Part shown: positions 1-5,466 of the stretch, piece by piece | Layout: every line of letters starts with the position of its first letter | How positions within the stretch are numbered: the stretch's first letter is position 1 | Assembly (NCBI GenBank): GCA_014380965.1 | Contig: JACMIV010000395.1 | Span: 1-6,705 of the forward strand | DNA length: 6,705 nt | Direction: 5' to 3' | From: Rhizobiaceae bacterium | Lineage (GTDB): Bacteria > Pseudomonadota > Alphaproteobacteria > Rhizobiales > Rhizobiaceae | The notes under the pieces: generated by a model | The model's database searches: none | Told to the model about the DNA's origin: nothing | What the model saw: the letters and a program-made list of their open reading frames with translations, nothing else | Program-made: the position numbers and the translations under genes

Positions 1-864
1 CGCCTGCATCGCCGCGTTGCGCTCGTTCTGGCCGAGTTCGCCGGAAAGGGCCACGGCCGAGAAGCCGCGCTCAAGGAGGCCCGAATAGAGATGGCGGACC
101 GACTCACGAGTGTTGCAGAAGACGATGGCGCTCGGCGCTTCGGCAAACCGGATGAGATTGACGACGGCGTGTTCGACCTCGTTCGGCGCGATGCGCACGG
201 CGCGGTACTCGATATCGACATGGCCCGTCGTGCCGCGCGAGACTTCGAGGCGCATCGCGTCGCGCTGGTAGCGCTTGGCAAGCGCCGTGATGGCTTTCGG
301 CAGCGTTGCGGAAAACAGCAGCGTCCGGCGGCTTTCCGGCGTCGCTTCCAGGATGAACTCGAGGTCTTCTCGAAAGCCGAGATCCAGCATTTCGTCCGCC
401 TCGTCGAGCACGACCGCCTTTAGCGCCCCGATCTGCAGCCGACCGCGTTCGAGATGGTCGCGCAGGCGTCCGGGCGTCCCAACGACGATATGCGCCCCGG
501 CCACGAGCTTCTTCTGCTCGGCGCGCGGATCCATTCCGCCGACGCAAGTGACGATCTTCGCGCCCGCATGCTCGTAGAGCCAGTCGAGCTCCCGGTGGAC
601 TTGGAGGGCGAGTTCGCGCGTCGGCGCGACGACCAGCGCCAGCGGCTGCGAGGCCTGATCGAAGCGCTCAGCGTCGCCGAGCAGTGTCTTGGCGAGCGCG
701 AGGCCATAGGCGACCGTCTTGCCGGACCCGGTCTGCGCAGAGACGATGAGGTCGCGGCCCTCGGCGGCCGGATCGAGCACGGCGTCCTGGACCGGCGTCG
801 GATCGGTGTAGTCGCGCTCGGCGAGGGCGCGTTCGAGGGGCAGGCTGGTCGGGCGGAACGGCAC
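1..864 (-). CDS. DEAD-box ATP-dependent RNA helicase, N-terminal part (3' end beyond window)
   Basis: This is an ATP-dependent RNA helicase that would unwind structured RNA in the cytoplasm, in ribosome assembly, mRNA decay or cold adaptation. The 288 visible residues hold the whole first RecA-like domain and the start of the second. Motifs in order are the Q motif (TPVQ, Q26), Walker A AQTGSGKT (43-50), PTREL (81-85), GG (109-110), TPGR (130-133), DEAD (154-157), SAT (185-187) and motif IV IVFCNTR (247-253). The later motifs (QxxGRxGR region) and any C-terminal RNA-binding domain lie off the left edge. I chose the GTG at 864 because AAGGA lies 9 bases upstream and the N-terminus then runs almost straight into the Q motif, as in rhizobial homologues. 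The family is certain. Which subfamily (DeaD/CsdA, RhlE or DbpA) cannot be decided without the C-terminus. Confidence 0.96.
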   Translation of the reverse strand, partial: MPFRPTSLPLERALAERDYTDPTPVQDAVLDPAAEGRDLIVSAQTGSGKTVAYGLALAKTLLGDAERFDQASQPLALVVAPTRELALQVHRELDWLYEHAGAKIVTCVGGMDPRAEQKKLVAGAHIVVGTPGRLRDHLERGRLQIGALKAVVLDEADEMLDLGFREDLEFILEATPESRRTLLFSATLPKAITALAKRYQRDAMRLEVSRGTTGHVDIEYRAVRIAPNEVEHAVVNLIRFAEAPSAIVFCNTRESVRHLYSGLLERGFSAVALSGELGQNERNAAMQA

Positions 865-873
865 GGGCGGCAA

Positions 874-878
874 TCCTT
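874..878 (-). promoter_or_regulatory. Ribosome binding site deciding the GTG start of the helicase
   Basis: The minus strand reads AAGGA here, 9 bases before the GTG at 864. An in-frame TTG three codons further upstream directly abuts AAGGA, so it has no spacer and is a poor start. This favours GTG. Confidence 0.6.
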
Positions 879-980
879 GGGTGACGGGATCGCGGTTCGA
901 TCCTTCAGGGCGCCATCTTGTCCAGTCGGATCCCATGTCCGGTCGAACGCATCGTGGCACATTCAGCGAAAGGCCCGCGC

Positions 981-999
981 GCACCGGGGAGCCCGGTGC
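981..999. repeat. Perfect hairpin, 8-base stem
   Basis: GCACCGGG (981-988) and CCCGGTGC (992-999) are perfectly complementary around a 3-base loop. On the minus strand it is followed by a G+C-rich stretch and then only TTT, so it is not a classical intrinsic terminator. It would lie about 115 bases upstream of the helicase start codon in the leader RNA. Confidence 0.55.
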
Positions 1000-1202
1000 C
1001 GCAGGGTAGAAAGAGACCGGAGCCGGCTCGGGGAAAACGGTTTGAGCACGACCGACATGGCGCAACGCCAGACATCCGCGCCAGCCTCCACGACGAAGAC
1101 TTGCATCTCATACAGCGCAAATGGGCCGGCGCCTACTCGCAAGGGTAAGGCTCGGCCTTCGTCTGACGGCACAGGCGAGCGGAGCCCTAGGCCCCGGCGA
1201 CC

Positions 1203-1571
1203 CTACTTCTTGCGTTGCTTGCGCGCCGCATAGCGCGCGTCGCGCGCCGCCTTGCGCTCGGCCTCGTCCATCACGACACGGTTGACGCGCTCGTCCGCGA
1301 TCGCCTTGCGAGCCGCTTCTTCTGCGACCTTCTCGGCCTCGATGGCGGCGAGGCGCTCGACCTCTTCCTGCTTCTTGCGGGCGATCTCGGCGCGCTTGGC
1401 TTCTGCCTTGGCTTCCTTGGCGTCGGCGCGTGCTTTGCGCTCGGCGATGCGGGCCTGCACCTCCGGGTCGTTTTCGTCAGGCTTTGTCTTAAACTTCTCC
1501 AGAAGCGCCTTCTTGGCGGCAAGGGCCGCGGTGCGACGTTCGGCGAAGTCGTTTTCCTTGGGAGTGCTCAA
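1203..1571 (-). CDS. DUF6481-like charged helical protein
   Basis: This is a 122-residue cytoplasmic protein of unknown function. It resembles the short Ala/Lys/Glu-rich proteins annotated as DUF6481 in Rhizobiales. Visible features are the opening STPKENDFAERR, the segment AALAAKKALLEKFK (about residues 14-27), a long run of charged heptads (about 35-105, e.g. ARIAERKARADAKEAKAEAK) that should form one continuous helix or coiled coil, and a basic tail ending AARDARYAARKQRKK. The basic tail suggests nucleic-acid or ribosome binding, but that is inference. No ATG precedes the conserved opening within a plausible leader. TTG at 1571 is the only usable start codon at the family-like N-terminus, although its ribosome binding site is weak (GGA nearby). 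A promoter-like pair lies at 1662-1690. It sits upstream of the helicase, but 338 bases apart, so a shared operon is unproven. Confidence 0.85.
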   Translation of the reverse strand: MSTPKENDFAERRTAALAAKKALLEKFKTKPDENDPEVQARIAERKARADAKEAKAEAKRAEIARKKQEEVERLAAIEAEKVAEEAARKAIADERVNRVVMDEAERKAARDARYAARKQRKK

Positions 1572-1661
1572 TGCTGAAACGGTCCGATTTTGAAGAAAAG
1601 GCGCTGGCCGCGCACATAGGCGACCGCGCGGCGACGGAAAACCCGTGCCGAAGTTCGCCCG

Positions 1662-1690
1662 GCAATAGTCCGAACGTCGCCAAAGGTCAA
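1662..1690 (-). promoter_or_regulatory. Putative promoter of the DUF6481-like gene
   Basis: Reading the minus strand, TTGACC (1685-1690) and TATTGC (1662-1667) are exactly 17 bases apart. This fits the alphaproteobacterial sigma-70 pattern, in which the -35 box is strong and the -10 box loose. The predicted transcript start near 1655 gives a leader of about 84 bases. The -35 box is one arm of the inverted repeat GGTCAA-GT-TTGACC (1685-1698). Confidence 0.5.
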
Positions 1691-1698
1691 GTTTGACC
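1685..1698. repeat. Inverted repeat GGTCAA-GT-TTGACC over the -35 box
   Basis: The two 6-base arms are perfect and separated by 2 bases. The left arm read on the minus strand is the -35 box TTGACC of the putative promoter. It could be a protein binding site or a chance palindrome made by the -35 sequence. Confidence 0.4.
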
Positions 1699-1717
1699 GC
1701 TTGGGCCAAGGGTAGGT

Positions 1718-1739
1718 GGCGCCGCGAACCCGCGGCGCC
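1718..1739 (-). terminator. Strong GC hairpin after the acidic protein gene, no T-tract
   Basis: GGCGCCGC (1718-1725) and GCGGCGCC (1732-1739) form a perfect 8-base stem with a 6-base loop, 43 bases after the stop of the gene at 1783-2055. The bases after it on the minus strand are ACCTACCCTTGG, so there is no U-tract. It may be a terminator without a T-tract or a 3'-end stabilising structure. Confidence 0.45.
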
Positions 1740-1782
1740 GGTTCACCCGACAGGAACTCGAGATCAGTCCGGTCCGGCGGGA

Positions 1783-2055
1783 TCAGTTCGCAGCGTCCTT
1801 CGCAGGAGCATCGTTCTCCTCGTCCTCGTCCTCGTCGCCATCGTCTTCACCGAACGGGAACTGCTTGATCATCTCCTCGACGTCGTCGGAAATCTCACCC
1901 AGGAAATCCATCGCGTCATCGACGTCTTCCGCGCCCTGAGTGACCAGCATGACGAGCTGCATCTTGAGAACGGTCGCAACCTCCTCGAGGTCCAGGCCCT
2001 GAAAAAGGGTAGACACCTTGTCCGCAAGGTCTTCCAGTTCCTGTTCGGTCGCCAT
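1783..2055 (-). CDS. Small acidic protein of unknown function
   Basis: I do not recognise this 90-residue protein. It has no signal peptide or membrane segment and should be soluble and very acidic. Residues 1-66 read as amphipathic helices (MATEQELEDLADKVSTLFQG, then a hydrophobic patch VLKMQLVMLVTQ at about 29-40, then a stretch rich in Asp and Glu). Residues 68-82 are almost entirely Asp, Glu and Gly, followed by a short Ala/Lys tail. The heptad-like spacing of hydrophobics suggests an oligomer or a partner-binding helix. ATG at 2055 is preceded by GGAAGGG at a good distance, so it is very likely translated. It sits 203 bases from the next upstream gene and ends before a strong hairpin, so it is probably monocistronic. 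Confidence 0.85.
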   Translation of the reverse strand: MATEQELEDLADKVSTLFQGLDLEEVATVLKMQLVMLVTQGAEDVDDAMDFLGEISDDVEEMIKQFPFGEDDGDEDEDEENDAPAKDAAN

Positions 2056-2131
2056 GTCGATCCCTTCCGTTTTTCAGGCCCTGCACCACGCGCCGCCACG
2101 GCCGCGTCGAGGTCCTGCTTCTGACGGCAGG

Positions 2132-2160
2132 GGCTTACACGGGCCGTCGCGGCGGTTCAA
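2132..2160 (-). promoter_or_regulatory. Weak candidate promoter for the acidic protein gene
   Basis: The minus strand reads TTGAAC (2155-2160), then 17 bases, then TAAGCC (2132-2137). The -35 box is reasonable and the -10 box is poor. It is placed about 75 bases upstream of the ATG at 2055. Confidence 0.25.
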
Positions 2161-2258
2161 TCGAGGACGGTCGAATAGGTGCGAGGAACGACGTTGGAAA
2201 GACGGACGCGCAGTATTCAACGCTGGGCGCACTGATCTTGCGCGAGCAGCGCCGCCTG

Positions 2259-2519
2259 TCAGTGCATCGTCTCGTCGTCATCGAGAAAGGCGGCGATGCC
2301 GTCTTCCTCCAGAATCCGGCTGAACTCCTCATAGGCATCCCGCTCGGTGCTGAACAACTCGTCCCACGTCGTCGAGTTGTCGTCGACGTCCACCACTTCC
2401 AGCGCCCACCCCTTGTCGCTTCCGACGACCCGGTAGATGTGCACCTGCACTGTCCGGTCGTCGCGCGTCACCAGTCCGCCAAGTTCCGAAAATTCCAGCT
2501 CCACGTCATCGTCTGTCAT
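2259..2519 (-). CDS. Small conserved-looking acidic protein of unknown function
   Basis: This is an 86-residue soluble protein with no signal peptide or membrane segment, and I cannot name its function. The fold reads as alternating strands followed by a helix: FSELGGLVTRDDRTVQVHIYRV (about 10-31), WALEVVDVDDNSTTWDELF (38-56), then a helix DAYEEFSRILEEDGIAAFL (61-79) and an acidic end. Small proteins of this pattern occur as hypothetical proteins in rhizobia, from memory only. ATG at 2519 is the only sensible start. GAGGGG upstream is about 10 bases away, so the ribosome binding site is fair. It is upstream of the acidic gene at 1783-2055 on the same strand, with 203 bases between them, so co-transcription is possible but unsupported. 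Confidence 0.82.
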   Translation of the reverse strand: MTDDDVELEFSELGGLVTRDDRTVQVHIYRVVGSDKGWALEVVDVDDNSTTWDELFSTERDAYEEFSRILEEDGIAAFLDDDETMH

Positions 2520-2687
2520 GGCGCGATCACCCCTCGAACCTCGTCGGTCTTGAGCCTAACGGATCTATGCGGTTCCGACCCTTCCGGGAGGCCCGCACCG
2601 TAAGAATCACGAACCCGACCTCGGCGTTTCGCTCAAGGCCAAGCTCTGCGGGCAGGATTACCGATTGGCAAAACTCTGAAGTCTGGA

Positions 2688-2762
<75 letters not shown>

Positions 2763-2777
2763 ATCCGACGACGCGGC

Positions 2778-2806
2778 ATAGATCACAGGTGCGAAGGAGG
2801 CGTCAA
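2778..2806 (-). promoter_or_regulatory. Putative promoter of tRNA-Val
   Basis: The minus strand shows TTGACG (2801-2806) and, 17 bases on, ATCTAT (2778-2783). A start near 2771 would leave a leader of about 9 bases before the tRNA 5' end, typical for tRNA genes. The -35 box is strong and the -10 box only partly matches. Confidence 0.5.
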
Positions 2807-2814
2807 GAGTGTTT

Positions 2815-2829
2815 CCGCACGATGTGCGG
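2815..2829. repeat. Small perfect hairpin between cpdR and tRNA-Val
   Basis: CCGCAC (2815-2820) and GTGCGG (2824-2829) form a 6-base stem with a 3-base loop about 55 bases after the cpdR stop and just ahead of the tRNA -35 box. There is no T-tract on either strand, so a role in ending the cpdR transcript is only possible. Confidence 0.35.
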
Positions 2830-2882
2830 GGCGGTGACGCAAAGGGCCAAGACGCCTCCTCGCAACGCCTTTTCTTAGAGAT

Positions 2883-3248
2883 TCAGGCCGCGTCCTGGAG
2901 CATCTTTCCGACTTCGTCGACGAGTTCACGAAGGTGGAAGGGCTTGGAAAGGATCTTGGCGTCCTTCGGGGCCTTGGAATCCGGGTTGAGCGCAACGGCG
3001 GCAAAACCGGTAATGAACATCACCTTGAGATCGGGATCGAGTTCGGTCGCACGACGCGCGAGCTCGATTCCATCCATCTCCGGCATCACGATGTCGGTCA
3101 GCAACAGCGAGAAGGGCTCCTCGCGCAGTCGCTCGTAGGCACTGCCGCCGTTGTCGTATGCGGTGACGTCATATCCGGCCTTTTCCAGGGCTTTCGCCAG
3201 GAAACGGCGCATGTCGTTGTCGTCTTCGGCGAGGAGAATCTTGAACAT
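2883..3248 (-). CDS. cpdR: Single-domain response regulator CpdR
   Basis: CpdR is a stand-alone receiver protein of the CckA-ChpT phosphorelay. In Caulobacter and Sinorhizobium, the unphosphorylated form acts with the ClpXP protease to drive timed destruction of cell-cycle proteins. The 121-residue product is a complete receiver domain with no output domain. It has acidic residues E8, D9 and D10, phospho-acceptor D52 in LLTDIVMPEMDG, switch residue T80 in FITGFAAVALN and K102 in LSKPFHLRELV. The opening ILLAEDDNDMRRFLAKALEKAGY and the FITGFAAVALN segment are close to rhizobial CpdR as I remember it. ATG at 3248 begins the domain directly, with GGAA about 9 bases upstream. The protein ends in AA, like the C-terminal alanines linked to ClpXP recognition of Caulobacter CpdR. 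The gene is divergent from the formylglutamate amidohydrolase gene. Confidence 0.95.
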   Translation of the reverse strand: MFKILLAEDDNDMRRFLAKALEKAGYDVTAYDNGGSAYERLREEPFSLLLTDIVMPEMDGIELARRATELDPDLKVMFITGFAAVALNPDSKAPKDAKILSKPFHLRELVDEVGKMLQDAA

Positions 3249-3309
3249 AGAGCTTTTCCAGGGTCTACCGCGGCGCCGCCGCTCCGGACTGTTGGCGTAA
3301 CACGCGTCC

Positions 3310-3338
3310 ATTTAACAGATTGCTCAGATAAATCCCAA
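3310..3338 (-). promoter_or_regulatory. Putative promoter of cpdR
   Basis: In an A+T-rich patch of the divergent intergenic region, the minus strand reads TTGGGA (3333-3338), 17 bases, then TTAAAT (3310-3315), each 4 of 6 to consensus. It would give a leader of about 55 bases. No complete CtrA box (TTAA, 7 bases, TTAA) was found here, although CtrA control of cpdR is known in other alphaproteobacteria. Confidence 0.35.
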
Positions 3339-3443
3339 ATGGAATGGATAGCATTCTGCGCTGCGGCGCCATATTTTCGATGAAGCGATGAAACAAGGCC
3401 GAATCGTCCGATCGGCCGCCCTCCCGGGGAAAACCCGGCAGAC

Positions 3444-3450
3444 GGAAAGG
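3444..3450 (+). promoter_or_regulatory. Ribosome binding site deciding a TTG start for the amidohydrolase
   Basis: GGAAAGG ends 6 bases before the TTG at 3457. The in-frame ATG codons at 3388 and 3469 lack a comparable site. This makes TTG the best start. Confidence 0.6.
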
Positions 3451-3456
3451 CCGACC

Positions 3457-4359
3457 TTGTCCGAGACGATGCCGACCCTTCAGACCTCGGCAGGACCTTG
3501 CCCTGCTTTCGAGGTCCTGGCTCCGGCACTTCAGACCCTTCCCCTCGTGTTCTGCTCGCCCCATTCGGGCCGGGTCTATCCGACCTCCTTCATCGGATCG
3601 TCACGCCTTGCGGGCGATGCGATCCGCCGGTCGGAGGATCTCTTCGTCGACCAGCTCTTCGATTTCGTACCGGCCCTCGGCGCGCCGCTGCTCATCGCCC
3701 GTTTCCCACGCGCTTTCCTCGACGTGAATCGGGAGCCTTACGAACTCGATCCAGCGATGTTTTCCGAGGACCTGCCGGGCTTCGTCAACGTTGCGTCGGT
3801 GCGGGTGGCCGGCGGCCTTGGAACGATCCCGCGCATCGTCGCCGAGCGTGAGGACATCTATCGCGACAAATTGTCCGTCGCCGAGGGGCTCGGTCGGATC
3901 GAGGACATCTACAAGCCCTTTCATGCGTCGCTCGCCGACCTCGTGAAGGCGACGCGCGACCGTTTCGGGATCGCGATCCTCGTCGACTGCCATTCCATGC
4001 CCTCGACGGTCCGGGCGCTGCCGGGAGGCCGCCGACCGGACATCGTCCTCGGCGACCGCTTCGGGACCAGCGCGTCGAACCACATCGTCTCGCTTGCGGC
4101 CGACAGCCTGTCGGCGCTCGGCTACGACGTGATGCGCAACAAACCCTACGCCGGCGGCTACATCACCGAGCGTTACGGCCGGCCGGGCGGCGGCATCCAC
4201 GCCCTCCAGATCGAGATCAACCGCGGCCTCTATGCCGACGAGAAGCATTTCGTGCCGAACCTGAACTTCGATCGCCTCCGTTCCGACCTCGTCTCCTTCG
4301 TCTCGGCCTTTGCGGCAGAGATCGAGGCGGGTGACAGCCGATCCGCCGCGGCGGAATAG
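3457..4359 (+). CDS. N-formylglutamate amidohydrolase family protein
   Basis: Members of this zinc-dependent family hydrolyse N-formylglutamate to formate and glutamate, the last step of one histidine degradation route. The product is 300 residues if begun at the TTG at 3457, about normal for the family. Seen in order are LVFCSPHSGRVYP (about 30-42, with H36), RFPRAFLDVNREPYELDP (about 82-99), AILVDCHSMPS (about 173-183) and ALQIEINRGLY (about 249-259). The HSG, DCHSMP and EINR segments match the usual metal and substrate sites. No signal peptide or membrane segment is evident. ATG at 3388 would add 23 residues unlike the family N-terminus, and ATG at 3469 would drop four. No histidine-utilisation genes are nearby, so the true substrate may be another N-formyl or N-acyl amino acid. 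The gene is divergent from cpdR. Confidence 0.92.
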   Translation: MSETMPTLQTSAGPCPAFEVLAPALQTLPLVFCSPHSGRVYPTSFIGSSRLAGDAIRRSEDLFVDQLFDFVPALGAPLLIARFPRAFLDVNREPYELDPAMFSEDLPGFVNVASVRVAGGLGTIPRIVAEREDIYRDKLSVAEGLGRIEDIYKPFHASLADLVKATRDRFGIAILVDCHSMPSTVRALPGGRRPDIVLGDRFGTSASNHIVSLAADSLSALGYDVMRNKPYAGGYITERYGRPGGGIHALQIEINRGLYADEKHFVPNLNFDRLRSDLVSFVSAFAAEIEAGDSRSAAAE

Positions 4360-4399
4360 ACCGTCGCCATCGGCGTCTCGATCGACCCGCGCACCGGCC

Positions 4400-4432
4400 A
4401 AAAAAAAACCGCACTGCGGTGAGGCAGCGCGG
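4400..4432 (-). terminator. Intrinsic terminator of the small RNA
   Basis: On the minus strand, CCGCGCTGC (4424-4432) pairs with GCAGTGCGG (4409-4417) through 9 base pairs, one of them G-U, around a 6-base loop. Nine T follow (4400-4408). It faces away from the amidohydrolase gene, so it serves a minus-strand transcript. Confidence 0.92.
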
Positions 4433-4488
4433 TGTCAAGTCTAGGGAGGAAACGCCCATCTCTGGGCTGCGGTAGAGACTACCGCAAT
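4400..4488 (-). ncRNA. mmgR: Small regulatory RNA, MmgR/suhB (alpha-r8) type
   Basis: On the minus strand a transcript of about 89 bases can be drawn from a TTGACA promoter to a strong terminator, with no reading frame. Its 5' hairpin is perfect: TGCGGTAG pairs with CTACCGCA around 3 bases (4468-4486). It is followed at once by a second hairpin GCCCA-GAGA-TGGGC (4454-4467). Next comes a single-stranded linker carrying CCUCCC (4444-4449), an anti-Shine-Dalgarno motif, and then the terminator hairpin and U9. This architecture, together with location beside an inositol-monophosphatase-family gene, matches the Rfam family first named suhB and later mmgR, which limits polyhydroxybutyrate granule build-up in Sinorhizobium meliloti. 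Identity is from memory of structure and context, not a search. It should pair with mRNA leaders, probably with Hfq. The exact 5' end is uncertain by a few bases. Confidence 0.85.
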
Positions 4489-4492
4489 GCAA

Positions 4493-4521
4493 AAACTATG
4501 ATGCGGCGCATGATCTGTCAA
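4493..4521 (-). promoter_or_regulatory. Promoter of the small RNA
   Basis: A perfect -35 box TTGACA (4516-4521) stands 17 bases from TAGTTT (4493-4498) on the minus strand. The predicted start lies at 4486-4488, at the foot of the first hairpin. The spacer contains the palindrome ATGCG-G-CGCAT (4501-4511). Confidence 0.65.
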
Positions 4522-4531
4522 TGATGTTGAC
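4517..4531. repeat. Inverted repeat GTCAA-N5-TTGAC over the small-RNA -35 box
   Basis: GTCAA (4517-4521) and TTGAC (4527-4531) are perfect inverted arms with a 5-base gap. The left arm is within the -35 box of the small RNA. The right arm makes a plus-facing TTGACT (4527-4532), but no good -10 box lies 17 bases beyond it. This is a candidate operator. Confidence 0.4.
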
Positions 4532-4640
4532 TTAAATTTCGAAGTCGCGCCGAAAGGGACGTGCTTTCGAGACCGGGTCCTCGATGCAGTGGGGCGAGAC
4601 AAGCGCGTCCCGAGCGTCTATGCACGCGGCGTCGATGACG

Positions 4641-4645
4641 AGGAG
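4641..4645 (+). promoter_or_regulatory. Ribosome binding site of the histidinol-phosphatase gene
   Basis: AGGAG lies 6 bases before the ATG at 4652. It rules out upstream in-frame start codons such as 4589, which would add 21 residues unlike the family. Confidence 0.75.
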
Positions 4646-4651
4646 CCGGCG

Positions 4652-5437
4652 ATGTCGAGCATGAGCGCACTGCCGGGACCGGCGTTTTTGTTTCGTCTCG
4701 CTGCCGCCGCGGCAGCCGAAAGTCTTCCGCGTTTTCGACAGGGCGGAAGCGTCGACAACAAGCTCGAGAACGCCTTCGACCCCGTGACGGAGGCCGACCG
4801 TGCGGCCGAGCGGGCGATCCGGAGCCTCATCGAAAAAGAGTATCCCGACCATGCCATTCTCGGCGAGGAGTACGGCCTTTCCGGCGGCGGCATCCACCGC
4901 TGGGTGATCGACCCGATCGACGGGACCCGCGCCTTCATTTCCGGCGTGCCGGTCTGGGGGACATTGATCGGCCTCGTCGTGGACGACGTCGCGCGCATCG
5001 GCATTATGCACCAACCCTTCACCGGCGAACGTTTCTGGGCGGACGGAACCTCGGCATTCTACGATGGCCCGGGTGGCGGACGCGCGCTGAAGGTGAGGCC
5101 GACGCAGCGTCTCGACGAGGCGACGCTCTTCACCACCTCGCCGCGCCTCTTTTCGGGTGAAGCTCTGGCGCGCTTTGAAAAGCTGGAAGCCAGTGTGCGG
5201 ATGACCCGCTTCGGGACCGACTGCTATGCCTTCGCGATGCTCGCCGCAGGACACGCCGATCTCGTGGTCGAGTCGGGGCTGAAGCCTTATGACATCGTGG
5301 CCCTGATCCCGATCGTCGAGCAGGCTGGTGGGGTCATCACGACGGTTTCTGGCGGCCGGGCGGAGGAGGGCGGCGAGATCGTCGCGGCAGCGACTGCCGA
5401 ACTCCACGCAGCGGCCCTCCAGATCCTCGCTGATTGA
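4652..5437 (+). CDS. hisN: Histidinol-phosphatase, inositol monophosphatase family (HisN-type)
   Basis: This is a magnesium-dependent phosphatase that probably converts L-histidinol phosphate to L-histidinol, the penultimate stage of histidine synthesis. The 261 residues are the family's usual length. Metal and substrate sites are in place: DPVTEADRAAE (43-53, D49), GEEYG (71-75, E72), DPIDGTRAFI (87-96, D87 and D90) and GLKPYDIVALIPIVEQAGG (209-227, D214). The run DPIDGTRAFISGVPVWGTLIGL, with TRAF rather than TxNF, is typical of HisN-type members rather than true SuhB. ATG at 4652 has AGGAG at ideal distance. A second ATG at 4661 is less likely. The other his genes are not in view, so a broader phosphatase role cannot be excluded. 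The minus-strand small RNA lies upstream and is divergently transcribed. The stop codon abuts the T-tract of the terminator of the convergent gene. Confidence 0.92.
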   Translation: MSSMSALPGPAFLFRLAAAAAAESLPRFRQGGSVDNKLENAFDPVTEADRAAERAIRSLIEKEYPDHAILGEEYGLSGGGIHRWVIDPIDGTRAFISGVPVWGTLIGLVVDDVARIGIMHQPFTGERFWADGTSAFYDGPGGGRALKVRPTQRLDEATLFTTSPRLFSGEALARFEKLEASVRMTRFGTDCYAFAMLAAGHADLVVESGLKPYDIVALIPIVEQAGGVITTVSGGRAEEGGEIVAAATAELHAAALQILAD

Positions 5438-5466
5438 AAAAAAGCGCCGTCAGAACGTCAAGGCGC
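5437..5466 (-). terminator. Intrinsic terminator of the alpha/beta hydrolase gene
   Basis: On the minus strand GCGCC (5462-5466) and GGCGC (5444-5448) form a 5-base GC stem with a 13-base loop, followed by seven T (5437-5443). The hydrolase stop codon (5450-5452) is inside the loop, and the hisN stop codon (5435-5437) shares its last base with the T-tract. The stem is short, so strength is moderate. Confidence 0.6.

Larger units (their letters stand above)
865..1202. other. 338-base stretch with no convincing gene; probable helicase leader
   Basis: The stretch lies between the DUF6481-like gene and the helicase, both on the minus strand. The reading frames crossing it (minus 963-1172, 69 codons; plus 918-1148 from TTG, 76 codons) lack a ribosome binding site, have mixed third-position GC and match no family I know. 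I found no promoter with good spacing. The one clear structure is a perfect 8-base inverted repeat at 981-999. The stretch may be a long 5' leader of the helicase mRNA, as is common for cold-regulated DEAD-box genes, or it may hold an unrecognised small gene or a gene remnant. Confidence 0.5.

Noticed and set aside
963..1172. Possible small minus-strand gene of 69 codons
   Set aside because: Mixed third-position GC, rare codons near the start, no ribosome binding site and no family resemblance. It is kept only as part of the gap to recheck.
454..1233. Plus-strand open frame (259 codons) opposite the helicase and running across the gap
   Set aside because: Its first half is the shadow of the helicase and its second half has no ribosome binding site or recognisable motif.
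2848..2878. Possible terminator (AAGACG...CGCCTT followed by TTCTT on the plus strand)
   Set aside because: The stem is short with a G-U pair and a long loop, and no plus-strand gene precedes it. On the minus strand it lacks a T-tract for cpdR.
3295..3345. CtrA binding box upstream of cpdR
   Set aside because: Only isolated TTAA and GTAA half-sites are present. The TTAA-N7-TTAA spacing is not met.
3601..4401. Long open frame on the minus strand (266 codons) opposite the amidohydrolase gene
   Set aside because: It is the antisense shadow of a strongly matched family protein, rich in Arg/Asp/Val with no motif. High GC content keeps such frames free of stops.
4532..5407. Long open frame on the minus strand (291 codons) opposite hisN
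   Set aside because: Antisense shadow of HisN, whose metal-site motifs are intact. It is not needed to explain the terminator at 4400, which the small RNA accounts for.
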